A program made the position numbers and the translations under genes. Shown here in pieces: positions 32,551-41,190 of a DNA stretch of 64,000 nucleotides (position 1 is its first letter; every line of letters begins with the position of its first letter). The notes under the pieces were generated by a model that saw only the letters and a list, made by a program, of their open reading frames with translations, was not told the origin of the DNA and searched no databases. The DNA is from Terrabacter sp. 28 (GTDB lineage: Bacteria > Actinomycetota > Actinomycetes > Actinomycetales > Dermatophilaceae), in the NCBI GenBank assembly GCA_000955875.1, contig JYOE01000007.1, forward strand, positions 329,379 to 393,378. Reading direction: 5' to 3'.

Positions 32551-32655
32551 CGTCAGGAAGTGAGCACTCGACGAAAGCAGCGTCGAGTGCCCACTTCCCG
32601 ACGTGAGGAAACGGGCGCTCGACGAAAGCAGCGTCGAGTGCCCACTTCCCGACGG
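32551..32655. repeat. Tandem pair of intergenic palindromes (GCACTCGA family)
   Basis: Two adjacent copies of a long inverted repeat, each with loop AAAGCAG and inner arms GCACTCGACG/CGTCGAGTGC. In the first copy the arms are about 22 bases with two mismatches. It lies between convergent genes, so it probably ends both transcripts; related elements occur at 43001, 49589 and 57004. Confidence 0.8.
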
Positions 32656-32659
32656 CGTG

Positions 32660-33730
32660 TCAGGGGAGGGCCGGGTAGTCCGTGTAGCCCTCCGCGCCGC
32701 CGCCGTAGAAGGTGGCCGGGTTCGGCTCGTTGAGCGGGGCACCCTCCCGCCAGCGGCGGGCGAGGTCCGGGTTGGCGAGGAACTCGCGCCCGACCGCGAC
32801 GGCGTCGCCGAGGTCGCGCTCGAGGATGTCCTCGACCTCCGCGAGGCCGGTCACCGAGGCGAACCCGGTGTTGAGGATGACGGGCCCGCCGAACCGCTTG
32901 CGCAGGTTGCGCACCAGGTCGGACTCGGGGTCGCCGAGGATGCTGAGGTAGGCGAGGCCGAGCGGCGCGATGCCCTCGACGAGCGTCTCGTAGGTCGCGG
33001 CCGTCTCCAGCTCGTCCTCCTCGAGCACGCCCTGGATGTTGTGCGCGGGCGAGACCCGGATGCCGACGCGGTCGGCGCCGATGGCCTCGGCGACGGCCTT
33101 CGTGATCTCGATCGTGAGGCGGGCCCGGTTCTCGGGCGACCCGCCGTACGCGTCGGAGCGCTGGTTGCTCGACGGGGCGAGGAACTGGTGCGGTAGGTAG
33201 CCGTTGGCGGCGTGCACCTCGACGCCGTCGAGGCCGGCTGCGATCGCCTGACGGGCCGCGTGGACGTACTCCGCCACGAGCGCGGGGATCTCGTCGGTCT
33301 CGAGGGCCCGCGGGACGGCATACGGCTGCTCGCCCGACGGCGTGACGATGGAGCCCGGCGCGGCGATGGCGCTCGGGGCGACGCTCTCGAGGCCGCCCTT
33401 GTTGTCGGGGTGCGCGACCCGGCCGGCGTGCATGAGCTGCACGACGACGTGGCCGCCGCCCCGGTGCACGGCGTCGGCGACGAGGCGCCAGCCGGCGACC
33501 TGCTCGTCGGAGTGGATGCCGGGGGTGTCGAGGTAGCCCTGGCCGACGGCGCTCGGCTGGGTGCCCTCGGTGATGATGAGGCCGGCGCTCGCGCGCTGGC
33601 CGTAGTACTCGGCGTTGAGCTCGGTCGGTGCCTGGCCGGCGCCGGCGCGGTTGCGCGTCAGCGGGGCCATGACGAAGCGCTGGGGGAGGTCCCAGCGGCC
33701 GATGCGGATGGTCTCGAAGGCCGTGGACAC
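32660..33730 (-). CDS. Old-yellow-enzyme family alkene reductase
   Basis: FMN-dependent NAD(P)H:flavin oxidoreductase of 356 residues, (beta/alpha)8 barrel of the OYE/NemA group, reducing activated C=C bonds or nitro groups. Markers: RFVMAPLTRNRAGAGQAPTE, HAGRVAHP, DGVEVHAANGYLPHQFL (substrate His/Asn pair replaced by the H-A-A-N form usual in alkene reductases), YGGSPENRARLTIEI and AVAVGREFLANPDLARR. A GTG at 33730 is chosen as start since AGGAG lies six bases upstream; GTG 33745 would overlap it. Convergent with the GNAT gene. Confidence 0.9.
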   Translation of the reverse strand: MSTAFETIRIGRWDLPQRFVMAPLTRNRAGAGQAPTELNAEYYGQRASAGLIITEGTQPSAVGQGYLDTPGIHSDEQVAGWRLVADAVHRGGGHVVVQLMHAGRVAHPDNKGGLESVAPSAIAAPGSIVTPSGEQPYAVPRALETDEIPALVAEYVHAARQAIAAGLDGVEVHAANGYLPHQFLAPSSNQRSDAYGGSPENRARLTIEITKAVAEAIGADRVGIRVSPAHNIQGVLEEDELETAATYETLVEGIAPLGLAYLSILGDPESDLVRNLRKRFGGPVILNTGFASVTGLAEVEDILERDLGDAVAVGREFLANPDLARRWREGAPLNEPNPATFYGGGAEGYTDYPALP

Positions 33731-33897
33731 AGGCCTGCTCCTCACGTTGTCGGGGATGGTCGGCGGCTCGCTCCCGCGCCTCGATGCAGTGCGGTGGAGC
33801 CTTCAACTACGTGGGCGACAAGTCGGACAGGAGGGCTGTCATTCCCGTCGTCGCCGGATGTGACGAGCGGAACGCTCCCTGGACGGTCCGGGCACGA

Positions 33898-33932
33898 CGA
33901 AGGGGAGGATGCCGTCGGCATCCTCCCCTTCG
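33898..33932. terminator. Perfect 16-bp hairpin terminator
   Basis: CGAAGGGGAGGATGCC (33898-33913), three-base loop, then its exact complement (33917-33932). It is downstream of the CHAP gene on the minus strand and upstream of the reductase promoter region; no T-run. Confidence 0.8.
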
Positions 33933-33968
33933 CGACGAGCGCTCAGACCGCGGGGGTCTGCGCGTGGG

Positions 33969-34826
33969 TCACGGCGCGTAGATGTACTTCATGCCCGGAC
34001 CGTCGGTGAGGGTGCGGGTGTTGTAGTTGTACGGGCCGGCGAGGGCGTTCATCTCGATGATGGTGACCTCGTTGCCGTTAACGGCGGTGACCCAGGCGAC
34101 GTGGCCGACGCTGGAGGAGCCGTGCACGCCGGGCTGCATGACGAGGATCGAGCGGGTGCGCGGCGTGCCGGTCACGGTGTAGCCCGCGCTGGCGGCGCCG
34201 GAGGCCCACTCCATGGCGTTGCCGGTCCAGCCACCGGGGTAGTAGCCCTCGGACGCGTGCCACTTGGCGAGCGCGCCCCAGGTGCACTGGCCCTTGGTGG
34301 CCCAGTTGTAGGAGGAGCGCATGCCGGAGGAGGCGCTCGGGACCGAGCCGTTGCTGACCGACTTGGTCGTCGACGTCGTCGACGTCAGCGTGCGGCGGGT
34401 GAGGTCACGCGAGGCGCGCTCGGCGGCGGCCTTGCGCTCGGCGGCGGCCTTGGCGGCGGCGGCCTTGGCAGCAGCGCGCTCGGTCTTGACCTGGATGTCC
34501 TCGATGACGCGCGGCTTGGTGGCCGTCGCGCGCTGGGTGACAGCCTTCTGCGCAGCCGGCGCGTAGCCGATCTTCGCCAGGGCGGTCGAGGCGGCGGGGA
34601 CGGCGCCGGTGGTCGGGCCGACGGCAGCAGCACCGGCGGTCGTGCCGGACAGCGGCTCGGCGCTCGCGGGGTTCGCGAACGAGGCGACGAGGCCACCGGT
34701 GGCCGCGACGAACACGGCGCCCTTCATGGCCGGCTGAGCCGTCTCGCGGGCGAGGATCTTGAGCTCGTTGAGGGGGTTGTGGCGGCCAGGCGCACGATGG
34801 CGGCCGCGGATGATCTCGTTGTTCAC
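33969..34826 (-). CDS. Secreted CHAP-domain peptidoglycan hydrolase
   Basis: Exported cell-wall amidase/endopeptidase of 285 residues. N-terminal RRHRAPGRHN-like basic stretch then a hydrophobic segment (MKGAVFVAATGGLVASFANPASA), Ala-rich region with an Ala/Lys/Glu coiled segment (AAAKAAAAKAAAERKAAAER), and a C-terminal CHAP domain: catalytic Cys in TKGQCTWGALAKWH, His in SVGHVAWVTAV, and the Asn/Glu region in VTIIEMNALAG. Similar proteins with a ydaO riboswitch act in growth and resuscitation wall remodelling. GTG start lies 16 bases after the riboswitch end with GGAGAGG between them. Expression is predicted to respond to c-di-AMP and, through the 35192 site, to a CRP/GlxR-type regulator. 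Confidence 0.9.
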   Translation of the reverse strand: MNNEIIRGRHRAPGRHNPLNELKILARETAQPAMKGAVFVAATGGLVASFANPASAEPLSGTTAGAAAVGPTTGAVPAASTALAKIGYAPAAQKAVTQRATATKPRVIEDIQVKTERAAAKAAAAKAAAERKAAAERASRDLTRRTLTSTTSTTKSVSNGSVPSASSGMRSSYNWATKGQCTWGALAKWHASEGYYPGGWTGNAMEWASGAASAGYTVTGTPRTRSILVMQPGVHGSSSVGHVAWVTAVNGNEVTIIEMNALAGPYNYNTRTLTDGPGMKYIYAP

Positions 34827-34841
34827 ACGTGTACCTCTCCG

Positions 34842-35039
34842 CGCCTACGAAGTTAGCTGTCGGGTTCGGGCGGAAAGGTGCCCGGCTCTCCCCCGGTCCG
34901 CGACGAGTCGCGATCCGGGCGAGTACTTCACCCCAAGGACGTCCGGAGTCGTGGCGCCGGACGCCCGGAGAAACGTGTGGTTCCTCCGCTCCTGTCACAA
35001 GGTTTGCTCTCGCTCGTCAGGCGGTGACAGGACTAGGCG
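34842..35039 (-). promoter_or_regulatory. ydaO-yuaA type c-di-AMP riboswitch
   Basis: On the minus strand the 3' half reads GAGCCGGGCACCTTTCCGCC, then CGAACCCGACAGCTAAC and TTCGTAGGCG, which is the diagnostic end of the ydaO motif. The 5' CGCCTA (35034-35039) pairs with the 3' TAGGCG to close P1. Internal conserved parts GGAACCACACGTTTC and GGGGTGAAG are present. Known ydaO riboswitches bind c-di-AMP and repress cell-wall hydrolase genes in actinobacteria. Confidence 0.9.
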
Positions 35040-35278
35040 GTCCACCTCGCGAGCGCCCGACCAGGTGGCCGGACCCTCGGAAGAGTAGACGACGTTGCGG
35101 GCAAAAGTCACGTTGAGGTAACGGGGACTCGCCGGAAAGTTCGTTGAAGGTCCGTTTTGGGCGTCTTTACCTGCGGCATACCTTCGCGCCTTGTGACGCG
35201 AGTCACATGACTCGCGCTTGACCGGCCCGAGACGGCCGACACCCTCGGCCGCGGGTCACCACGGGTGGTCGAGGGCGC
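35040..35278 (-). promoter_or_regulatory. Upstream promoter region of the riboswitch-CHAP unit
   Basis: 239 bases between the sortase stop and the riboswitch, no gene seen. It contains the CRP/GlxR-type site and palindrome at 35192-35216 and one GTATGCCG copy near 35175. No confident -35/-10 pair was picked. Confidence 0.5.
35192..35207. promoter_or_regulatory. CRP/GlxR-type binding site
   Basis: Perfect TGTGA-N6-TCACA (TGTGACGCGAGTCACA). It overlaps a 20-base palindrome, CGCGAGTCACATGACTCGCG (35197-35216), so two dyad-symmetric regulators could compete here. Confidence 0.7.
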
Positions 35279-36055
35279 TCAGGAAGCCCTCGTGAGGTGG
35301 CCGAAGACGATGACGTTGTCGCGGTACTCGTTGCGGCTGTCGGTCGGCCCACCGCACGTCACGAGGCGGATCTCGGCACGTCGGAAATCGCTCCGGTAGA
35401 CGAGGTCGGTCGGGAAGCGCGACTTCTCGTAGGCGGCGACCTTGTCGACGGTGAAGACGAGGTGCGAGCGGTCGCGGCGCGTGACCTCGACGACGTCGCC
35501 CGCCTTGACCGCGCCGAGGCGGTAGAAGACTCCGGGAACGCCGGACGGTGTGTCGACGTGGGCGGCGATCACGGAGGAGCCGAGCTGTCCGGGGGTCGGG
35601 CCCCCGTCGTAGAGCCCGACCTCCTGAGCGGTGCCCGGCACTGAGATCGTGCCGTCAGGCTGGATCCCGAGCGGCACGAAGGTGCGCGAGCGGACGCCGA
35701 TGGAGGGGATCTCGAGCAGGGTGGGCTCCGAGGCCGCCAAGGGGCCGCCCTGCAGAGTGCCCGCAGGCGCGGCCCCCGAGGTGCCTGGTCTCCCTGCCGC
35801 CCGCGTCCCACCCTGACCGGGGGACACCGACGGTGCGGGAAAGTCGGAGGCTGTCGCGCCGACGGTCGCCGGCGCGCTGCCTGCCGGCTGTGCAGCTGGC
35901 GGGGTGCCCGCCGCACCGGGCGCTGACGGGCTGCCACGCAGGCCGAGGACGAGCGCGACGACGGCCACGACGAGCAGGAGCGCCGACGCCGTGGCAGCCG
36001 CCGCGACACCAGCGGTGACGCGGCGGCCCGACGTGGCCTCGTTCGGCTCTGTCAC
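35279..36055 (-). CDS. Class F-type sortase
   Basis: Sortase of 258 residues. One N-terminal TM helix (ASALLLVVAVVALVLGL) then a Pro/Gly/Ala linker of about 65 residues and the sortase barrel: catalytic His 166 in VIAAHVDTP, Cys 234 in IRLVTCGGP, Arg 245 in NEYRDNVIVFG; the IPSIGVRSRTFVPLG opening is typical of the actinobacterial class E/F group. It attaches secreted proteins to the wall by cutting a C-terminal sorting signal. GTG start. It lies 29 bases after the CHRD gene on the same strand, so the CHRD protein is a candidate substrate even though no LPxTG motif is visible in it. Confidence 0.88.
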   Translation of the reverse strand: MTEPNEATSGRRVTAGVAAAATASALLLVVAVVALVLGLRGSPSAPGAAGTPPAAQPAGSAPATVGATASDFPAPSVSPGQGGTRAAGRPGTSGAAPAGTLQGGPLAASEPTLLEIPSIGVRSRTFVPLGIQPDGTISVPGTAQEVGLYDGGPTPGQLGSSVIAAHVDTPSGVPGVFYRLGAVKAGDVVEVTRRDRSHLVFTVDKVAAYEKSRFPTDLVYRSDFRRAEIRLVTCGGPTDSRNEYRDNVIVFGHLTRAS

Positions 36056-36084
36056 GTGATGCTCGTCCCCGGTCGGTCAGCCGG

Positions 36085-36888
36085 TCAGGAGCGCGACCGG
36101 GCTGAGCGGCGGGCGGCGAAGGCGCCGGAACCGGCAGCGGCGACGAGCGCGACGCCTCCGACGGCGAGGAGCATGCCGTTCGTGTTGGTCGTGCCGCTCA
36201 GACCGCCGCCCGTGTGCATGCCGCCGGTCGGCGCAACGTGCAGCGCCCCGCACAGGGCCGGGTCGGTCGCCTCGGTCGGCAGCTTCGGGTCGAGGTCGCT
36301 CTTGGTGTCGCCCGAGTATTTGCCGTCCTTGTTGTGATCCACGCCGTGCACGACGACGACGGACTGGCCCTTGGCGATGGCCGCGGCCACACCGTCGGAC
36401 ACGGTGATGCTGCCGCGCTCGTAGCTGAGGTTGCCCCCAGGGGCGGTGCTGAAGCGGTCGACCGCGAGGCCGCTCTTGGGGCTCGTGTCACCGGTCTTCG
36501 TGAGCGAGACGACGATGTCGCCGTAGGCGGGCCCGCCCTCGGTCGTGTTGATGGTGCCGTCACCGCTCGTGTCGTCCTTGATGGTCGGACACTCGTGACG
36601 CGCGGCCGCCGCGAAGTGGATGTGCGCGGCGTGCGGCTGGTCGGGCAGCAGGCCACGTGCGGCCATCTCGACCTTGATCGTGTTGCCGGTGACCGTCACC
36701 TGGGCGGTGCCGGAACCGGACACCTCGCTGCCGGGCACGGGCTCGAGGTTCGCGCTGACCCAGCCGTCGGCCGCGAAGGCGGGGCCGACGGACAGTGCCA
36801 TCGCGGCAGCAGCGGCAAGGCCGGCGCCCGCGATCCGCGTGGTGGTGCGAGTGGTGCGAGTGGTGGTGCGAGTGGTGCTGGTGCGCAT
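36085..36888 (-). CDS. Secreted CHRD-domain protein with C-terminal membrane anchor
   Basis: Exported protein of 267 residues. N-terminus is a Thr/Arg repeat (RTTTRTTRTTTR, encoded by a simple GTGGTGCGA-type repeat) then the signal peptide (GLAAAAAMALSVGPAFA). A CHRD-like beta domain follows: VSANLEPVPGSEVSGSGTAQ, GLLPDQPHAAHIHF, RHECPTIKDD, GDIVVSLTKTGDTSP and VVVHGVDHNKDGKY. The C-terminus is Gly-rich, then a TM helix (MLLAVGGVALVAAAGSGAF) and a basic tail AARRSARSRS, the shape of a sortase sorting signal lacking LPxTG. ATG 36888 with AAGGAGG upstream; an in-frame extension further 5' has no such site. Pairs with the sortase gene downstream. Confidence 0.85.
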   Translation of the reverse strand: MRTSTTRTTTRTTRTTTRIAGAGLAAAAAMALSVGPAFAADGWVSANLEPVPGSEVSGSGTAQVTVTGNTIKVEMAARGLLPDQPHAAHIHFAAAARHECPTIKDDTSGDGTINTTEGGPAYGDIVVSLTKTGDTSPKSGLAVDRFSTAPGGNLSYERGSITVSDGVAAAIAKGQSVVVVHGVDHNKDGKYSGDTKSDLDPKLPTEATDPALCGALHVAPTGGMHTGGGLSGTTNTNGMLLAVGGVALVAAAGSGAFAARRSARSRS

Positions 36889-37109
36889 CTGTTCTTCCTC
36901 CTTGACGAGGAGACACAGCCGTCCAACCTGCTCTGCTTCAGACGGGGGGTCGTCATCGACCGTCTCCGGGTGGGGTTCGACGCCGCGAGCCTTCCGGATT
37001 GGATCGGTGACGGGGCTTTTCGCCGGTCCGGCCACGCATGCGCCTCTCTGGGTCTTGACTGGGAGGGACGGGGCGCGACCGGTGCCCTGCGGAGGAAGGG
37101 ACAAAGGCC

Positions 37110-37493
37110 GTGCTCGAGAGCTCCAAGGCGTTCGGCGGGTTCTCCGTCGACGACATCCCTGCGGCGAAGGCGTTTTACGCCGACACGCTCGGCCTCTCGG
37201 TGACCGAGGAGAACGGCATGCTCACGCTGCGTCTCGCCGGGGACCGGCCGGTCGTCGTCTACCCGAAGCCGAACCACCAGCCCGCGACCTTCACGGTGCT
37301 CAACTTCCCGGTCGACGACGTCGAGGGGGCCGTCGACGAGCTGACCTCGCGGGGTGTCACCTTCGAGCGGTACGAGGGGACGCCCACCGAGACCGACGAG
37401 AAGGGCGTCTTCCGCAAGGGCGGCCCGCTCATCGCCTGGTTCACCGACCCGGCCGGCAACGTCCTCTCCGTCATCGAGTCGGCGCCGGCCTGA
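37110..37493 (+). CDS. VOC-superfamily (glyoxalase-like) protein
   Basis: Vicinal-oxygen-chelate protein of 127 residues, one pair of beta-alpha-beta-beta-beta units: AFGGFSVDDIPAAKAFYADT, LTLRLAGDRPVVVYPKP, ATFTVLNFPVDDVEGAVDEL, and the closing LIAWFTDPAGNVLSVIE with the usual metal-ligand Glu. Members include glyoxalases, dioxygenases and antibiotic-resistance binders; the substrate is unknown. GTG start with GGAGGAAGGG upstream. The adjacent mannosidase gene follows on the same strand but has its own promoter. Confidence 0.85.
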   Translation: MLESSKAFGGFSVDDIPAAKAFYADTLGLSVTEENGMLTLRLAGDRPVVVYPKPNHQPATFTVLNFPVDDVEGAVDELTSRGVTFERYEGTPTETDEKGVFRKGGPLIAWFTDPAGNVLSVIESAPA

Positions 37494-37533
37494 CCCGCCG
37501 GCGCTGAGCCGCCCGGCGCGTCTGCCGCGTGGC

Positions 37534-37539
37534 TAGGGT
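37534..37539 (+). promoter_or_regulatory. Leaderless -10 element TAGGGT
   Basis: TAGGGT, six bases, then the GTG of the GH38 gene at 37546. Confidence 0.55.
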
Positions 37540-37545
37540 CGGGGG

Positions 37546-40500
37546 GTGTTCGACGACAGCGCCCACGTCCTGCGCCGTGCCCGCCGCCTGCTCGCCGAGC
37601 ACGTGACCCCTGCGGTCCACCGCGACCGCATGCCGCTCACCACTTTCGCGTGGCACGTGCCGGGTGAGCCGGTGCCTGTCGCGGAGGCGCTGGCCTCAGC
37701 CGCCGACGGCCGGTTCGAGCCGGTCGGGCCGGGCACGCCCTGGGGTGAGCCGTGGTCGACGTGGTGGTTCGAGATCACCGGCGCCGTGCCCGAGGCGTTC
37801 GACGGGGAGTGCGTCGAGGTGGTCGTCGACCTCGGCTTCCGCGGCGAGGGGCCGGGGTTCCAGGCCGAGGGCCTGCTCCACGACGCCGAGGGCACCCCGC
37901 TCAAGGGCATCCACCCGATGAACCGGTGGCACCGCGTCGCAGCCGAGGCGCGTGGCGGCGAGCCGATCCACCTCTTCCTCGAGGCCGCCGGCAACCCGGC
38001 CGTCATGGAGCACGGCTTCCGCCCGACCGGGCTCGGCGAGGTGGCGACGGCCGGTGCCGAGCCGCGCTACGTCCTCGGCGACGTCGAGGTCGCCGTGTTC
38101 GAGCCGGAGGTCTTCGGGCTCGCGATGGACCTCGACGTGCTCGTCGACCTGGCGACCGAGCTGCCCGACCGCGACGCCCGCCGCCTCGAGGTGACGGCCG
38201 CGCTGGACGACGCCCTGGCTGCCCTCGACGTCCACGACGTGCGGAGGACTGCCGCCGCGGCGCGCGCGGCCCTCGCCGACGTGCTCGCGGCGCCCGCGGT
38301 CACGAGCGCGCAGCGGCTCACCGCCGTCGGTCACGCGCACATCGACTCCGCGTGGCTCTGGCCCGTGCGCGAGACGGTGCGCAAGTGCGCGCGCACCTTC
38401 GCCAACGTCACGGCGCTCGCCGCCGACTACCCCGAGCTCGTCTTCGCCTGCTCGTCCGCCCAGCAGTACGCGTGGATGAAGGAGCGGCAGCCCGCGATCT
38501 GGCAGCGCATCACCGACGCCGTGGCGGCCGGCACGTGGGAGCCCGTCGGCGGCCAGTGGGTCGAGGCCGACGGCGTCATGCCGAGCGGCGAGTCCCTCGT
38601 GCGCCAGCTGCTCCACGGGCAGCGCTTCTTCGAGCGCGAGCTCGGCGTGCGCTGCCGCGGCGTCTGGCTGCCTGACTCGTTCGGTTACTCCGCGGCCTAC
38701 CCGCAGATCGCGCGGCTCGCCGGCGCCGAGTGGTTCCTGACGCAGAAGCTCAGCTGGAACGACACCAACACCTTCCCGCACCACACGTTCTGGTGGGAGG
38801 GCGTCGACGGCACCCGCATCCTCACGCACTTTGCGCCCGCCGACACCTACGAGAGCAAGCTCGGTGGCGCCGACGTGCACCGGTCCGCCCGGCAGCACCT
38901 CGACAAGGGACGCTCGCGGCGGGCCCTCATCCCGTTCGGCTTCGGCGACGGTGGCGGCGGTCCCGAGCGCGAGATGCTCGAGCGGGCCCGGCGGCTCCGC
39001 TCGCTCGAGGGCTCGCCCGCGGTCGAGGTCGGCACGGCCCAGTCGTTCTTCGACGGCGTGCGCGAGGAGTACGCCGACCGAGCCCCCACGTGGACGGGGG
39101 AGCTCTACCTCGAGCTGCACAGGGGCACCCTGACGAGCCAGCGCGCGATGAAGGTGGGCAACCGCGGCTGCGAGGCGCTGCTGCGTCAGGCCGAGCTGGC
39201 GTGGACGCTCGTCGCCCTGCGCGGGCTGGGGGAGTGGCCGGCCCAGCGGCTGCGTCTCGTGTGGGAGCGCCTGCTGCTCCTGCAGTTCCACGACATCCTC
39301 CCCGGCAGTGCCATCGCGTGGGTGCACCGCGAGGCCCGCGACGACTTCGAGCGGCTCACCGCGGAGCTGCGGGCTCTCGTCGACGAGGCGCTGACGCTCC
39401 TCTCGCCGGGCAGCGGCCTGCTCAACGCCGGTCCGTACGCGCGGCGTGAGGTCGTCGACGCCGGTCCCGGTCCCGTGCTCGTCGACGTGCCCGCGCTGTC
39501 GGTCGGTGGCGTCGTGGTCGAGCAGCCCGCGCACCCGGTCGCGGTGGACGGGCGCACCCTGACGAACGGCCTTGTCTCCGTGACGATCTCGGCGGACGGG
39601 TCGATCGAGTCGCTCGTCGACCACCGCCACGGCGACCGCACCGTCCTGCCGGAGGGCGCCCGGGCCGCGGAGCTGCGGCTGCACCCCGACGTGCCGGCGA
39701 TGTGGGACGCCTGGGACATCGACAAGCCGCACAGCCGCACGTGGACGTCGCCGGTCGGCGTCGAGGTCTCGGTCGTCGAGAGCGGCCCGCTGCGCGCCGT
39801 CGTCGAGGCCCGCGGCACGGTGGGGCGCTCCACCTTCGTGCAGCGCACGACCGTCACCGCCGACTCGCCGCGCGTCGACGTCGAGGTGGGGGTCGACTGG
39901 CGCGAGCGTGAGCGCGCCCTGGCGGCATACGTCCCCGTGTCGGTGCTCGCACCGCACAGCAGCGCCGACATCCAGTTCGGGCACCTGCGGCGGCCCACCC
40001 ACGAGAACACGTCGTGGGAGTCCGCGCGCCACGAGATGGTCGCCCACCGGTGGCTGCACGTCGGCGAGGAGGGCTGGGGCGTGGCCCTCGTCAACGAGGC
40101 GACCTACGGCCACGCGGTCCGCCGCTCGGTCACCGACGCCGGCGAGCCGGTCACGACGATGCGGCTGACACTGCTGCGCTCGCCGTCCTTCCCCGACCCG
40201 ACGACCGACAGCTCGGAGGAGGTCGGCGAGCAGGTCATCCGCTTCGGCATCGTGCCCGGGGCCGACGTCGCGGAGGCGGTCGAGCACGGGTATGCCGTCC
40301 ACCTCCCGCTGGTCGGTGCGCTGGGTTCGCCCGGGGGGCAGGGTGGTTCCGTCGGCCCGGTCGTCGAGGTGGACGACCCGGCCGTCGTCGTCGAGGCGGT
40401 CAAGCTCGCCGAGGACGGCAGCGGCGACGTCGTCGTGCGGCTCTACGAGTCACGCGGCGGCCGGGCGCGCTCCGGCGTGCGCACCGGCTTCGAGTGGTCT

Positions 40501-40665
40501 GCCGTCACCGAGGTCGACCTGCTCGAGGAGGAGTCGGCGCTGCTCGACGGGCGTCGGGCGCTGGGCAGTGGCGACGCCGGTCGGGCCGACGGGCGGCAGG
40601 TGACGGTCGAGCTGCGACCGTTCCAGCTCGTGACGCTGCGCTTCAACCCGGTCGGCCCCGGCTGA
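37546..40665 (+). CDS. GH38 alpha-mannosidase
   Basis: Glycoside hydrolase family 38 enzyme of 1039 residues, no signal peptide, so cytoplasmic. It opens with a long family-specific N-domain (RFEPVGPGTPWGEPWSTWWF), then the catalytic domain: zinc ligands H265 and D267 in VGHAHIDSAWLWPVRETVRK, nucleophile D377 in WLPDSFGYSAAYPQ, and FHDILPGSAIAWVH. C-terminal beta domains (VDVEVGVDWRERERALAAYV, RRPTHENTSWESARHEMVAH) end the protein. It hydrolyses alpha-mannosides released by extracellular enzymes such as the GH92 protein at 20477. GTG start follows TAGGGT by six bases. Confidence 0.92.
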   Translation: MFDDSAHVLRRARRLLAEHVTPAVHRDRMPLTTFAWHVPGEPVPVAEALASAADGRFEPVGPGTPWGEPWSTWWFEITGAVPEAFDGECVEVVVDLGFRGEGPGFQAEGLLHDAEGTPLKGIHPMNRWHRVAAEARGGEPIHLFLEAAGNPAVMEHGFRPTGLGEVATAGAEPRYVLGDVEVAVFEPEVFGLAMDLDVLVDLATELPDRDARRLEVTAALDDALAALDVHDVRRTAAAARAALADVLAAPAVTSAQRLTAVGHAHIDSAWLWPVRETVRKCARTFANVTALAADYPELVFACSSAQQYAWMKERQPAIWQRITDAVAAGTWEPVGGQWVEADGVMPSGESLVRQLLHGQRFFERELGVRCRGVWLPDSFGYSAAYPQIARLAGAEWFLTQKLSWNDTNTFPHHTFWWEGVDGTRILTHFAPADTYESKLGGADVHRSARQHLDKGRSRRALIPFGFGDGGGGPEREMLERARRLRSLEGSPAVEVGTAQSFFDGVREEYADRAPTWTGELYLELHRGTLTSQRAMKVGNRGCEALLRQAELAWTLVALRGLGEWPAQRLRLVWERLLLLQFHDILPGSAIAWVHREARDDFERLTAELRALVDEALTLLSPGSGLLNAGPYARREVVDAGPGPVLVDVPALSVGGVVVEQPAHPVAVDGRTLTNGLVSVTISADGSIESLVDHRHGDRTVLPEGARAAELRLHPDVPAMWDAWDIDKPHSRTWTSPVGVEVSVVESGPLRAVVEARGTVGRSTFVQRTTVTADSPRVDVEVGVDWRERERALAAYVPVSVLAPHSSADIQFGHLRRPTHENTSWESARHEMVAHRWLHVGEEGWGVALVNEATYGHAVRRSVTDAGEPVTTMRLTLLRSPSFPDPTTDSSEEVGEQVIRFGIVPGADVAEAVEHGYAVHLPLVGALGSPGGQGGSVGPVVEVDDPAVVVEAVKLAEDGSGDVVVRLYESRGGRARSGVRTGFEWSAVTEVDLLEEESALLDGRRALGSGDAGRADGRQVTVELRPFQLVTLRFNPVGPG

Positions 40666-40680
40666 CGTGACAGAGGGCGG

Positions 40681-41055
40681 TCAGCTCTCGGAGGCCTCGG
40701 CGATCGCGGCCCGGCGCTTGAGGCAGAGCTCGGTGATCTCGGAGACGAGCTCGAGGGGGACCGGCCGGCTGATCGGGAAGCGGACGGTGTCCTTGGCCCG
40801 CCGGTAGGGACCGATGGCGTCCTCGAACTCGGGGTCGCCCGTCGGCACCGGGTAGAGGCCGACGTGGTTCTTCCAGCCGGCGTAGTAGATCAGCGGCTTG
40901 CCGTCGACGGTGAAGGTCGCCATGCCGTAGCTGATCTTCTCCGCGGCGTGGGGAGCCGCCTGCTGGATGGTCCGTCGCACACCGGCGAGCTGACTGCGCG
41001 TCTCCTCTGGATAGGACGCGATGTAGTCATCGACGGACGCAAATCTCGGGGCCAA
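40681..41055 (-). CDS. DUF1801 (YdhG-like) protein
   Basis: Small protein of 124 residues with the DUF1801/iron-chaperone-like fold: FASVDDYIASYPEETRSQL, AAPHAAEKISYGMATFTVDG, LIYYAGWKNHVGLYPVPTG and TVRFPISRPVPLELVSEI. The family shares the frataxin-like fold of B. subtilis YdhG, but its role in iron delivery is not settled. The start is probably the TTG at 41055 with GAGGAC upstream. Convergent with the GH38 gene, 15 bases apart. Confidence 0.75.
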   Translation of the reverse strand: MAPRFASVDDYIASYPEETRSQLAGVRRTIQQAAPHAAEKISYGMATFTVDGKPLIYYAGWKNHVGLYPVPTGDPEFEDAIGPYRRAKDTVRFPISRPVPLELVSEITELCLKRRAAIAEASES

Positions 41056-41190
41056 TCCAGGTCCTCACCTAGTTCCGGACCGGTCGCGGAGGGATGCCTC
41101 GACTGTATTGCGCGAAAGGGGTGACTGCAAAGTAAGCACCGTGTTACGGGATGAACTCGTCAACAACCTACGAATAGTGACGAATCGGGC

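Noticed and set aside
37696..40302. 868-codon open frame antisense to the GH38 gene
   Set aside because: The GH38 protein has conserved catalytic motifs; the antisense translation has none.
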